DNA from: Bactrocera neohumeralis
Taxonomy: Eukaryota; Arthropoda; Insecta; Diptera; Tephritidae
Direction of reading: 5' to 3'
Length of the DNA stretch: 64,000 bases
Assembly: GCF_024586455.1 (NCBI RefSeq)
Contig: NC_065922.1
Span: forward strand, 15,868,089-15,932,088
Under the pieces are notes generated by a model that was not told the origin of the DNA, did not search any database, and was given only the letters and a program-made list of their open reading frames with translations. Each line of letters begins with the position of its first letter. Positions within the stretch are counted from its first letter, which is position 1. This document shows positions 1 through 11,169 of this stretch, piece by piece. The translations under genes and the position numbers were made by a program.

Positions 1-239
1 GGTTAACATTGTTAGTTCATAAGGTAGAAAAGAAAAGAGTTACTCAAGTTTTCGATGGCGATCTCATATTAAACGTGATTCCATCTGAACCGAACTCGAA
101 GTCCAGATTAGAACTTGGAATGTTTCATGCAAAGTCTCTTTCTTATATTATGATTTGTTAGATGGCTGATTTAGAGAGATCCTACGAGGATTGCTATATG
201 TTATTCTTTGTGTGGCCATAGAAAAGAAGAACTCCTGTG
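1..239. other. No recognisable gene at left edge
   Basis: I recognise no coding motif, repeat or RNA gene here. The sequence leads directly into a minus-strand LINE fragment and may be more of its decayed 3' flank. Confidence 0.3.
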
Positions 240-720
240 TTCGAATTTATAAATAACCAAAAGAAAAAAATCCACAGGCGTTTAATCTCCTTTTCGGCCA
301 GTTCGGTGGGATGTCTGAGGGTATAAGCTCCCAAGGGTTAAGCTTTGACCTCGCAAACGCGGGACAATCAAGAAGGAAGTGTTGAGATGTTTCCATCTCA
401 TCTTCTTCCATACAGCTTCTGCAGATGGCGTCTGGTAGGATTCCAAGCTCTACAGCATGGACGCTAAGAGCAATGGCCTGTTAAAAACCCCACAACTAGG
501 AAGAGGCTAGCCTTTCTGGGGGAAAAGAGGTCACTAGATCTCTTGCGATTGATTTTGGGCCAAAAGGATTTTGCGACAGCGCAAAGAACATAATGGGCTT
601 GACTTGGTGCCTTAGAGCCAGAGGATCACTTTCGATGAGAGGCCCCACCTTTTGCTAATGAAACGATTCCTATCTGGGATGAGACTGCTTTTGACAATTT
701 TTAAGCCAATCCGAATAACC
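240..720 (-). mobile_element. LINE 3' fragment: RNase H tail and C-terminal zinc motif
   Basis: The minus strand encodes the end of an ORF2-type polyprotein. Around 370-440 it reads a CRSC ... HFLLDC motif, the CX2C...HX4C finger that follows RNase H in I/LOA/Jockey-like LINEs, preceded by a decayed version of the conserved 'TGH...HA..LGIL.DA' segment. The stretch at 240-560 aligns by eye, base for base over long runs, with the minus-strand fragment at 5,150-5,540, so both are copies of one family. Stops and frameshifts interrupt it, and no reverse transcriptase is attached, as expected for a decayed or truncated copy. Confidence 0.7.
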
Positions 721-1074
721 AGCCTGGGAAAAGAATAGACCATTTAAAACTGCTCCTATGATATTATATTTTATATGTATACTTAGTAAAAGAAAGAGAG
801 AGACAGAAAGAAAGGAACTGAGAAAGGGAACTGAGAAAGGGAACCTTTGAGATCTTTTGAATAACTTTAGTAAATAGAGATATGCCGTGTAGAAAATATC
901 TGTCTTCCACCGAATAGATTTCTACAAACTACGTGCTTTAATTGTATTGCTTTAAGTTCAGATCAAAGGGGTCAGCTACAAAGCTGCTTCAAAGATTTTG
1001 TGCCGAAATTTTCAAAAACTCTCATTCCATTTACGGCAGAGGACACAAATAAGTGCTAGGATGTCAAATAAACA

Positions 1075-1475
1075 AGTCTGGTCAATATTGTCGTTGAGTT
1101 GCCTGTCATCTAAGGGCAGGCCCACAAGCAAGCTGTTTCGCGGGGTCAGACCATAGAGAGAAGGGTATTAGATTAGTGGGATTCGTTAGGCATACAAAGA
1201 AGTGATCAGAGTTAAGCGGGGACATATATTTGATCAATTTTGGATAAGTACATAGGAGCTTAACCAGCTACAATATCCAAAGGCAAAGTTATGGTCACTC
1301 TAGATTCTCGGAGTAGCTCGAGCTCTTCGTCTGCTATGGATGGTGGTTTATCTCTAAGCACGCCATTCACTGGGAAAGAGTAGGGAAGGTGTTGATGGTT
1401 TCACTGTGAATGGGTGAAACAGTGAGTGTCTGAAGTTTATTGCGTCCGTAGTTAGTTCAATATCGTCGACGTAAT
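1075..1475 (-). mobile_element. Jockey/Doc-like LINE ORF2 C-terminus
   Basis: Translating the minus strand in shifting frames gives DKPPSIADEELELLRESRVT at about 1,290-1,360, then a decayed 'YLSKID' segment and LTPRNSLLVGLPLDDRQLND at about 1,090-1,150. This is the pattern I know from the extreme C-terminus of Jockey-clade LINEs in flies (…ELPRETRVTLAQLRSGYC…SRIDPDI…LTPLSLW…LGLPLDD). It has no RNase H, unlike the copies at 0.24 and 5.15 kb, so it is a different family. Several frameshifts mean it is dead. Recognition is from memory of the family. Confidence 0.65.
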
Positions 1476-2465
1476 AAGCGAATGTTAGGAAGAAAAGAGA
1501 TGCTCATAGCAGGTGGCCACGTTTTAATCAGACGACCGCAGTGGTGATTTCTGCGAAACAGGAGAGCTTCACTATATACATATCTAGTTGTTTGACAGAA
1601 GACATCAAGAAAGATAGGTTAGAGTAAAGAGTTAAGTTAAGGTATTTATACAAGTATGTACATTCTCGAAATGTTTCATTCAGTCCAATCGAAAACATCC
1701 GATATTACAATATCACTTTTGAATTTTTACAACATTTCGAAACGGTTGTGACATCCAAAGTTCTGGTGGCCGATAATCGCTTTCTAAGTGCCAACTTTCC
1801 CATAGTTTTATCACCAAGTATATGTATTTTGGACAAAGTCAGGTGTGGGCAACACCTCTGCAACCATAAAATTGCACACGACCAGCAGGCAAATTATTCT
1901 CCCTTTTTTCTCTTTAACTACTCAACTGATATGTGTAGCATGTTAACCCGTCATACATCGCATTTAATGCGTAATTAACTGATTTTTGTTGCTGCCACTG
2001 CAGTTAACATACAACCATTTATCACCTCAGCTGCAACGTGGCCAACAACAAGCTTCAACACGGTCATATCATATTTCAATTTATTAACATATTTCTGCGT
2101 ATGCAGAGCCACCGCGTCATGGCTGAAGTGACCGGATCCGGAGGGAGTCGAGTTGCAAAAGTTATTTGCCGTAAAATTCGCGCAACCGACAAAAGAATAT
2201 GCATTAATTGGTGTAATCGCATTAAATGGGTGAGAGTGCGAGCGAGTGCACATAAAATTATGTAAGTCGCGACTTACGCAATTGCAAACAATTCAATTAA
2301 TTATGGAAAAATTGCGCGTTGTTAAGAATGCATTTATGCCGCAGTCGGTAATAAACGGAGAGGAAGGTGTTAGAGAGCCTATTCAGTGTGTCTGCTTGAG
2401 GAAATGGGAGTTTGTATGGGTGAGTGGGATTCATAATATCACGGTGTCGGAGTATAGAAAATGGG
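1476..2465. other. Unassigned stretch; only short incidental frames
   Basis: Open frames up to about 105 codons overlap on both strands, as expected by chance in AT-rich DNA. None has recognisable motifs, a good start context or splice signals. AT-rich sequence with ACATACATATG-like runs begins at about 2,580. Confidence 0.3.
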
Positions 2466-2469
2466 TACC

Positions 2470-3885
2470 GAAAAATCCCGATCCCGAAAACATAATCCCG
2501 AATTTCGGGATTCATTTTTTTCATATTTTAATATTAGTACTAAATATAACATTTACGTGATATTAATAGTTTTATAAGATATGTTACATACATATGTACA
2601 TATGTATATTATGTACCTTTTTTCATGTTTTGAACACATACATACGTATGTACATAACTCTCTAATACCGTTATTAATTATCCCGAAAATTTTATGTTTG
2701 AAAACACATTATGGTTGCATAAACTTATTTATATATACAAACTAGTAATTTCTATATAGAATGTATTCTGGAAAATTTCGGGATCCCGAAAATGATAGTT
2801 TGGAATTTTGAAATCGCGAAATATAAAACTTTATGAAGTTTTATTATATATATTTTTTATTTATAAAGTTATGCGATCATTCAAGTTTTTATTGATCGCA
2901 TGCATCGCAAATGTTTATAGAAAAAGTCAGAAAATGGATGTGATTCAGTCCAAAGTATCAATATCTTGCATATCGGGATTTATTTTTAATCCACCTAAAA
3001 TAAGTGCTACAATCAAAATTTTAATTACGTTCCAGCAATCACGCTGATTTAGTCAAAAAAAAATTTTTCGAGATCCCGAAATTTGTATTTTCAAATCCCG
3101 AAATTTTGCTGATCATAAAATACCTGGTTATATTCCACTAATTTTAATACTTTATACGAAATAAATTTCTGACACAAATCAGTAAAGTGGGTTACTTGAG
3201 TTTTGAAGTCTAAAACCATGTTCTCGAAGTTAATAGCAGTTGCCTTAATAACATTCAGGATCCCGAAACTCGTATTTAATTAAAAAAAAATTCAACTGAA
3301 TAACTAAGAACGAAGAAAAAAATTTCGGGATCCCGAAAGTGGTTTTTTTTAAAACCCAACTTGGCGCTGGCACAAAATACCGCCTGGATACATTAGGATA
3401 TAAAGCAGTTAAGTCGGCTATTTGAGTCAAAAACCTTGTTTTCGAAATCATGGCTTTATTGTTTACATTTGCATACATACATACTACATACATAAGGATT
3501 AATAACTGTCAGTATCTAAAAATGCATATCTCTAAATCAAGAATTCCCGAAATCTCAACCCCGAATAACTTTCGGGATCCTGAAACTCGTATTTCATGTT
3601 TTACTGGTTTAAAAAAAACAATAAAGCATAAAAAATATTTCGGGATCCCGAATTTGGTATTTTCGAATCCCGAGATCCCGAAGATTATGAATTGTCGATA
3701 TCCAAAAATTCGTATCTCTAAATCAAGTATTCCCGAAATTTCAAACCCGAATAACTTTCGGGATCCTGAAACTCGTATTTCACGTTTTACTGGTTTAAAA
3801 AAACAATGACGCATAAAAAATATTTCGGGATCCCGAATTTAATATTTTCGAATCCCGAGATCCCGAAGATTATGAATTTCCGGTA
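2470..3885. repeat. Array of BamHI-centred palindromes (TTCGGGATCCCGAA)
   Basis: The palindrome TTTCGGGATCCCGAAA or a near copy recurs at about 2,776, 3,323, 3,639 and 3,824. One-mismatch or half-site versions occur at about 2,494 (AATCCCGAATTTCGGGATT), 3,068, 3,258, 3,571 and 3,757. Half-sites (ATCCCGAAA, CGAATCCCGAGATCCCGAAG) fill many gaps. Each palindrome tends to be followed by a conserved 'AACTCGTATTT' or 'TTTGTATTTTC' tail, showing that a longer unit was amplified. Copies become more alike towards the right. Open frames over the array simply follow the repeats and I do not treat them as genes. Confidence 0.85.
3506..3885. repeat. Two tandem copies of a 186-bp unit at the right end of the palindrome array
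   Basis: Anchor 'TCTAAATCAAG' occurs at 3,531 and 3,717, giving a 186-bp period. Both units contain, in order, the anchor, ATTCCCGAAAT, ATAACTTTCGGGATCCTGAA, a TTTTACTGGTTTAAAAAAA block, the full palindrome and CGAATCCCGAGATCCCGAAG. They look over 85% identical by eye and are the youngest-looking part of the array. Confidence 0.85.
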
Positions 3886-3889
3886 CAAC

Positions 3890-5145
3890 TAAAAATTTAT
3901 GGACATTTTATAATAGCACTTGTACTATAACCGGACACGGTACTTGCGGACACATATAATTTGTTGTGGCACAAATGAGGTGCGGCTACGCGGCGCAGGT
4001 TGCAAGCGCAACATGTACATATGTATGTACATATTTGCATGTTATGGCCACCACTAGTCGCCGCAGATGCTTGTACGCGCCCACCGTGCGTCAAAATGTG
4101 GAACAATTTGCGTACATCATGCGCGCCACACAGCCATACACACACACACCGCACATTTTAACGCGTTGCCGCGCTCAGCTGACTTCTTGCAGCAGCGTGA
4201 GCGCATACAACCACACATAGCTACATATATGCAAGTATGTGTGTGTGTGTCTTCGTTCGCATAGGTGTATTTCACTCATTAGCATATTTAATTTTATTTA
4301 ATTAGCGAATGCGCAAGCAGTTTATTATGATTGAACGAGCGCACGCACATCAGTGTAAGGATGCATGCAACGGACTAACTTTGCAGCGGCGGTTAAATGC
4401 GCCGCGCATGCGCTTAAACGCATAATATCCGCTACGCGCTCACCTATGAGCCCATGATGTATTGCATCTGTCAGATTATTAGCTAAATTCAGATATTGCA
4501 TTTCATAGGTGCGCTTGGGGTTGGGGCTACAGCTGCTGCTGCGCACCAGTTGCAACACTTGCACCACTTTGTTCGCTAATTCAGTAGTCAACGCCGTTTT
4601 ACAGTTAATCGCTTGCATATTTGCAATTGCTTGACAGAAAAAGTGGTATGCTTTTATGCTCGTTGGCTGGCAAATTGATTGCGTCCGCAAAGCGTTTAAG
4701 TCAACACGCTGGTAAACAAGTTCGGTGCGTTGCCCGTTGCACATTGCAACGCTGCGCGCTGCTACGCAGTAGTAATGCCTCAATTATTGTGCGCGACACA
4801 GAAAAATTTGCAGCCGGTCATGGTCAGGCCACCATTAATCGGAAATGCGTGCTGGCGTAGATGAAGGCTGATTCGAGGGGTTGACAGGCAATTTGTCATG
4901 TGGCAAATTGACCAATTCATTGAGTGATTGCTAAATTGAAGTCAAGCAGTTGCCACACCACAGAGCGTGGGGTATTACGCAGCGGTTTGCTGGAGCCAGT
5001 TATGAGTCACCGGCCGCCCTTGCCGGTTTGAGTCTTAACGAGTAACGGAAGTTTCCGTTTTGACGTTATATTTAGATCTAATAATATATCGAAGTGGCTT
5101 TAGGTATAAGAGGCGGTTTGTGAAAACTATCAAGAGTATTAGAAA
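3890..5145. other. TE-poor island with CA/TG microsatellites; unassigned minus-strand frame
   Basis: The sequence contains short (CA)n/(TG)n tracts near 4,138 and 4,235, ACATATGTATGTACAT runs and GCGC-rich stretches. A minus-strand frame of 152 codons (4,325-4,783) has a varied composition with Leu/Ala-rich helical-looking segments, but no recognised domain. No splice sites, signal peptide or polyadenylation signal could be linked to it. I consider it more likely chance than gene. Confidence 0.3.
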
Positions 5146-5149
5146 AGAA

Positions 5150-5760
5150 GAACTCCTGTGTTCGAACTATAAATTAGCAAAACGCTTAGAAGCCAATACA
5201 AATTTGCCCAGGCGTTTAATTTCCATTCCCACCAGCTTGGTGGGATGTTCAGGTATGCGCAAGCCTTTAAGTCTTTACCTCCAAAACGCAGGATAGTCAA
5301 GAAGAAAGTGTTGAGTTGTTTGCGATTGTTTATATCTCATCTTCTTTCATACAGCTTCTGCAGATGGCGTTTGGTAGGATTCCCAGCCTTACTGCGTGGA
5401 CGCGAATCGGACAATGACCCGTTAAAAGCCCCACAACTAGGGAGAGGCTAGGCTAACTGAGGTCAAAGGGATCTCTTGATCTCTTGCCATCGATCTTTGG
5501 CTGAGAGGCTTTTGCGACAGCGCATGTACCAAGCTTCCGCGAAGCCCAGATATTTGGTAGTAGAACACAAGAGGGTACGGGAGCACCGATCCGCTCCCAT
5601 TCACCGATAGCGGTTCTATGGTGCCTTTCCTTGCGAGCTCATCAGCTTTACAGTTTCCTGCGATTCCGCTGTGGCCTGGCACCCATAACATTCTTATCAC
5701 AAAGACGCTCGATGCTATTGATAGCGAGGTTAGGCACTCTTGACCAGCCCTGAACGCACT
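5150..5760 (-). mobile_element. LINE fragment: RNase H end plus C-terminal zinc motif
   Basis: The minus strand from 5,700 reads WVPGHSGIAGNCKADELARK, the hallmark C-terminal helix of the RNase H domain of RNase H-bearing LINEs (I/LOA/Jockey-like). Further downstream on the minus strand (about 5,320-5,370) comes TTQHFLLDYPAF, the second half of the CCHC-type finger, then a decayed 'ELVGMEIKRLGKFVLASKRF' end near 5,190-5,240. Stops and frameshifts separate the blocks. It closely matches the fragment at 240-720 and resembles the pieces at 49.3 and 49.9 kb. RNase H would degrade template RNA during target-primed reverse transcription; this copy is dead. Confidence 0.8.
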
Positions 5761-5764
5761 GTTA

Positions 5765-7995
5765 ATGAGTTCAAGGCTAGTATCGCTGCTCTGCTATATG
5801 AGGATTGGAGACATGTCATTGACTTGAGATACTCGGGATTAGCTGGACATATGAACGGTTAGATGGAAGCGGTGTGATCTCCACCAGTTGGAGTGCTGAA
5901 CAGTTAAGTGGCTTGAAAAGTTTGGGTGTAAGTTATTTAGACGACAAAGACAATTGGCTGAAATTTAAGGGTAGGTTCTTGGGTGATTTCTGTGTACTTG
6001 GGATAAAAATATGGGATACACCCTCTGGTCACCAGTCCAGAGCAGTATGGAAGCTCTACTGGTACTAGTTTCCTTTACGAGATCTGAGCAGAGACTTAAG
6101 TCTAAATAATACCACGGAGAGCAGGATCCCTTGGCCGCTCCAACCTGTACATGGGAACTGGCCCCTCAGGGAGTATCGTGGTGGTTTTGGTTCAATACCC
6201 GAATGCGGGCAGAGTGTTTTGATCACTTAATGTGGAGTTGCATTGCAACTAGGTGCCGGACACAGGGCACGGCAGAGGTTTTAGAGGCGTCTCGAACTTT
6301 ATTAACGGGTTCTGCTAATGACGATATAATCAAAAAGGTGTTGGCACCAGAAGTGTCAACATCTACTAGTCATGGACTCAAGACATTTCGGTTAGTGTTT
6401 TAGGTATGACGTTTCGGTTCTACACTCGTACCATACGACCTGAATCTTTGGCAAAGACGGCCTCGAGTAGAGGTCACAAAAGAGATATTTGGCAACGTAC
6501 CTGACGACCACATACATAGGTTAATGAATATGATGTTGAAACTCTCCAACAATCCAGCAAGTGACGCTCCAAGAATGAGCTGAAACCAAACAACCAAATC
6601 GCTGATGATCATTCCAGGCGAGACTGTGTGAATGCTAAATTGGGTTAAGCGTTGATATGCTTATATTGACTCAGTAGTCCATTTTGAAGATGTTAATGAA
6701 GATTTGTGTTAAAATACGAGAAAGTCTTATTTTTTATCAGTCTGAGTCAAGGTTGATAAGATGATAGATTGCAGTCGACTGAGATAGACCGTTCTACAGA
6801 GCAGCATATTTACTAAGACAATTGTGACTACAACAATGCTTAATACAACTAATTTTTATAATCAAACTCACATTAAAGCCATAAGCCCTCAGAACAAATA
6901 CATCACTGTTATGAATGCGCCCAGTCCTATCAGTAATGCTCGAAGTGTTTCCACAAAATTCGCTTATCAACTTCAAAGGCGCGTAAATTCAGGCGCCACA
7001 GCATAATATGCCTCCAAATGCCAACACAAATTAGACGCTACATAATTTGTTGCACCTCACTGATGCAAATGAGAATTAGTGCAACATACAGGCTGCTTAA
7101 GAACATGCCACCACACACAAACGCTTGTGCTGAGCGCTGGTGTCTTTGTGTTGCAGACATGCCGGTTCTGCGACGCCACACGCTTTACACCTCTCAATTT
7201 TTCATTTACGACGTAATCACATTAAATACTTACGGAGTAAATAAATTCCAGCATAATACACATATCCGCATGTGCGGCTTAGCAACCTAGAAGCGTGTAA
7301 CCGCAACTTTACACTTGAGTTGCATGTCAAAATTATCAACGCATTCAAGTTTGTCAGACCCAGACGCTCTTTCTTCGCCTGAAGACGGTAGCGGTTGGGG
7401 TAAGGCTGGAGCGTTGCGCGGCGACTTGTACGGAGAGTTGTTAAGATGGAAAGTGCTGCTCGTAGTAATCACGTTTAATTGTAGGCAGTTATAGTTATGC
7501 GGCTAATGTTGCAACTTAGTTGGGAAAGATTTATGTTTAGATGAGTGAAGCCTTGCGAAGTTGTGACAAAGCAGACGACAAGGCAAAATAAAGTTGTGAT
7601 GTTTGAAGACAGCCTACACGGATTTAAGATATCGTTTCTGACAAATAGATATTGAAAATAAAAGTAGGTAATTGGAAGCTACTTAAAATATTTTCAGTGA
7701 GTTAAATGTCGATACTCCTTTGTCTACCTACTGGCAATTTTAAATGCCTTGAAAGATGCCTCACTACAATTTCTACTTCTCAGAGATTGAGTACATACAA
7801 GTATTTGAAAGAGGAGAACAAGAAAGCTTTTGTGACTCTCTAGAGGCTCTCAAAGAACAATTGCTGTGTGTGGTCACTATCGTTAAACCGAGAGACACAT
7901 TACAAAGTAAGAAAATTGGGTATCATATGAATTGAAGTCCAGAGACGTTATTCTATGTCAGAAATGAAGCTCGAATGCCACAAAAAGAAATGGAT
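5765..7995. other. Unassigned region between LINE fragments
   Basis: A 90-codon frame at 6,131-6,403 (+) and others of 60-90 codons occur, none with a recognisable domain. The segment 5,860-6,420 is more GC-balanced than its surroundings and could be old LINE or LTR-element sequence, but I see no RT, protease, integrase or zinc-knuckle motif. From 6,800 to 7,480 it looks like unique fly intergenic DNA. I saw no tRNA or repeat array. Confidence 0.25.
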
Positions 7996-7999
7996 CTTA

Positions 8000-8740
8000 T
8001 ATCAGATTGTGACTTACACATTAACAAAAATCATATGTGAAACTTGGTAAAGGTGAAGCCGAAAATCCATGACCCCAATGTAATGCTTTGTATGAACTAG
8101 AAGGGCGCTTTATATTCTGAAATGTATGCTCATGCTCCTTATAGTTCACACCTAGCTTATTCTCACTACCACTTGTTCCAGTCGATGCCCTCACTGGAAT
8201 ACGGGTCACATCAGAACAGGGTATCGAAAATTCTTCTTCTTCTTTAGCGTAGTTTGGCACTAATTGGATATTCCAAGTATAGCCAGGTTTTTCTCCACCT
8301 GGTATTCCATACTGAAATTGCACTCCTTTATATGGCCATTGTAGTAAATGCCACAAGGACCTACTTGTTTCAGTCCTTATCCCGTCCATCGCATTTCTTG
8401 ACGGCGGTGATGTCAGCTTTTACTCTAACGATTACATCAATTAGCTGGGCTCAATTAAGAGACCGGACATTTCAGGTGCATACCCTTAAATCGTAATCCT
8501 TAATGAGTTTGCGTGGTCGTCATCAAAAGGAGGGTCTTTCATCCAAGGCTGTTGTATCATTTTAATTGGAGGCGTTTTTTGCGTGACGGGTCCCAAATCC
8601 TACGCACAACCCTAGAGAGGGATGATTCGTCTTCTTACTTTAGCTCGCCTTCAAACGGATTTTCTTTAGCTACACAGAGGATACTTGGTCTAAGACCGGA
8701 AGGCGTGAGCTGCTTGAGCCATAAGTAAAGGAGTCGTTTT
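8000..8740 (-). mobile_element. 5' end of endonuclease-reverse transcriptase LINE (RTE-like)
   Basis: Read on the minus strand, 8,728-8,500 matches the plus-strand stretch 18,388-18,560 nearly base for base ('CTCAAGCAGCTCACG..TTCCGGTCTTAGACCAAGTATCCT', then 'CCGTTTGAAGGCGAGCT'). This is followed by 'NAMDGIRTETSRSLWHLLQW' at about 8,330-8,395, corresponding to the VQEMRW / CDIYYSGH region of the AP-endonuclease domain. A 122-codon frame (8,021-8,389, minus) remains open but diverges after 'YKGVQFQYGIPGGEKPGYTW'. It is truncated before the catalytic core and the RT. The 3' halves elsewhere in the window are probably the same family, but no copy joins the two. Confidence 0.6.
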
Positions 8741-8744
8741 TGGC

Positions 8745-10245
8745 CCCTCCCAATTGAATTTGAGCGCCATTGAGAACTTTTCTCACTTCGTGAACTTCTA
8801 CACATGACTTTAGTTTGTATGAGGTTCTTTGGCTATGTGATTATGGGATGGCCTTCTCCGAGATAAGCAGAACTATGTCCATATATTTGCTTCTAATAAT
8901 ATATTAGTGCAATAACTACTGGATCTATCGCATAAGCCTGAGCTACGAAAACATGTTATTCTCCCAAATCTGAGTCGGGCTGTATTTGGTTCGAAAGTTA
9001 CTACAAAGCGAAGGTCGGAGTAAAAAATTCTGTTTGACGAGGTTTAATTCAGACATACCAGCATAACAAGGATTTGAAGGCAACGACATTAAACACATTA
9101 AAGACCCGCACCACCACAAGCTCCAAAATCCTCATCTCTTCCTTTCGAACCAAAGGAGATGTCTGCAAAGTCTAAAATTCCTAAAAGGCCTTAAGCACAC
9201 CTTCAAGGTTTAGTGAACTGAAACTTCCATGTTAGCAGTTCAATACATTCCGTTACCTTGTGGAAACCTCATAAAATCGCACATTCAGCACTCGAACAGC
9301 TGACTTCTTGGCGCTTAAAGCATGTTGCATGCCACAAACAACGTATGCAGTTACGAAAAGGTAATCGTTTTTAATGCATTACAACATTAACTACAATGAT
9401 CCGAATAACAAGTGCAACAAGTACTTGTTGCCACATGCCACATTCAAATTAAATGTATTTAAAGCGTGTACAAATGTGATGTTGCACAAATAACAATAGC
9501 AACGAGCAGCAGCAACTAAGCAACTAAAGCATGCAACGTGAGCAATCAAGTGTCAACATTAAATGCAACGCACATTGCCACAGTGCCACAATGTGTGTGC
9601 TGCAACATGAAGGTGTCCGTTTTGTATTATGTCACACACCAAATGGGCGAACAACAACAACTGGCAATTGCCTGGTGCATTGGCACTGTGAGAACCGGAA
9701 TGCTAACAATAATTGCTGAAGCTGCAGCATTCTAATGCGTAAAGCAGTGTGAGTGTGTGTTGGCTTAATGCAACATGCGCTAATAGTGGTGCTCATTTGT
9801 GCAACATACGACACGCATTCGTAGTACTGCATTTGCTACAACTTCACGTAGCACTCACTTGCTCACACCGAGGGCTGACATACAAAGACACCTTACCTCC
9901 CTCTCAACGCATGTGCCACCATGTTGCACGAAAAAGTAATTTAGTTTTAAATGCCGCATGCACGATGCATGCAACTACACGGCATTCATGCCATTTTTGG
10001 CAACAGTTTAGCGTTGCACTGTTGTTACAGTTGTTGTTTTAATTTTGTTGCTAATAATTAATTTTTCCATTAATTGTATTTTTTTTTCGTTTTAGATATA
10101 AATGAAAGAATTAATATTTCACTATGGCCAAACAATAGTAAGATTTTGTTCATAATTGTAAAATTCTTAATTTATTATTTGAAATCTTTGTCGTTGTCCC
10201 CAAAGTAATCCCCCATCTTTAAGCGTTTTGGGTCGTACAGGATGT
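8745..10245. other. Unassigned; TE-poor sequence with TTGCAACA-type words
   Basis: No gene recognised. At 9,480-10,060 the sequence is rich in GCAACA/TGCAAC words and gives overlapping chance frames on both strands (for example 9,749-10,042, +). On the minus strand at about 9,895 a GGGAG/GTAAGG splice-donor-like site exists, but no exon could be tied to it. Confidence 0.25.
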
Positions 10246-10249
10246 TCTA

Positions 10250-11165
10250 CCTCTTCCAAGCCAATATCACTACTTTTAAATTGCCACTCCCTCTCTCTGT
10301 CATCTCAAGAAAGTTCGAAGAAAAAGATGGTTGGAGTAAAGATTTGTTAGCCGTGCCCAACACTCTAAACACCTATACTGATGGCTCGAAAATGAAGTTG
10401 GTGCGGGGAACTACTGTCTAGAGTTAGGCATAAGGCAACCTTTTAAGTTGCCGAACCGCTGCTGATATATTTCAAGCTGAGACCTTTGCTATTACGAAAC
10501 CGCGGAGCTGTCCTCTAAGGCGCCTGCAGGCAATTTCGGAGTAAACATCGTATCGCATATCGGCCAGAAGTGTCTTGGGAAGCAGAACAGCAGTGCAAAG
10601 TGTTTCTAGAAGCCATCAACTTCAATTCTACTTGATGCCAGGCCATAAAGTCTTCGAGGATAATGAAATAGTGGACGATATTGCCAAGAAATGCACCCGA
10701 AAACGTGGTCAATATTGGGAAACCCATGCATTGTCTACACGATGATCTAGACAAAAGTATGATAAAGAAAATCAAAACCCGATGGAAGGAGTCCTATTGA
10801 CTTTCGATAAAAAAAAAAAACTGTAGCAGCATGATCGGAATACTGACTGGTCACAGCTCCGCAGAATGGGACTGATAGATCGAGAAGATTGCAAAAATGT
10901 CTAGAGCAAGGCACCAGGGAAACAACGGAGCATCTCTTGTGTACTTGTCCTGCATTGGCAAGACTACGCCGTAAGCATCAGGGGTCTCCCATAGTGTGAC
11001 ACACTAGAAGAGGTATCGGTAGTGAGGCCACAGAGTCTGTTGAAATTCGTGTTAAGTGCAGGCATCCTAAATGATATCTAGTTTTCATTGACCTAGTAAC
11101 TTGGTATCGCAAAGAACCAAAACTAGTCTATACATGGCTCATTGGCTTACCAGACTAACCTTACC
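10250..11165 (+). mobile_element. LINE 3' end: RNase H and CCHC-like tail
   Basis: Blocks in order on the plus strand: NTLNTYTDGSKM at about 10,355-10,395 (start of RNase H), ADIFQAETFAI at about 10,465-10,495, FYLMPGHKVFEDNEIVDDIA at about 10,628-10,690 (the W-x-PGH...GNE.AD.LA motif, first residue changed), then the finger region K-C-LEQGTRETTEHLLCTC-PALARLR at about 10,893-10,970. The expected first Cys reads Gln by a single change. A decayed 3' tail with 'GACTAACCTTACCTAA' follows. Frameshifts include a 12-base A-run near 10,809. The finger sequence differs from the 5.15-kb family, so it is a related but distinct family. Confidence 0.75.
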
Positions 11166-11169
11166 TAAA

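Noticed and set aside
3450..3814. 119- and 101-codon frames over the palindrome array
   Set aside because: They simply translate the tandem 186-bp repeat on both strands; a repeat with period divisible by three keeps frames open without selection.
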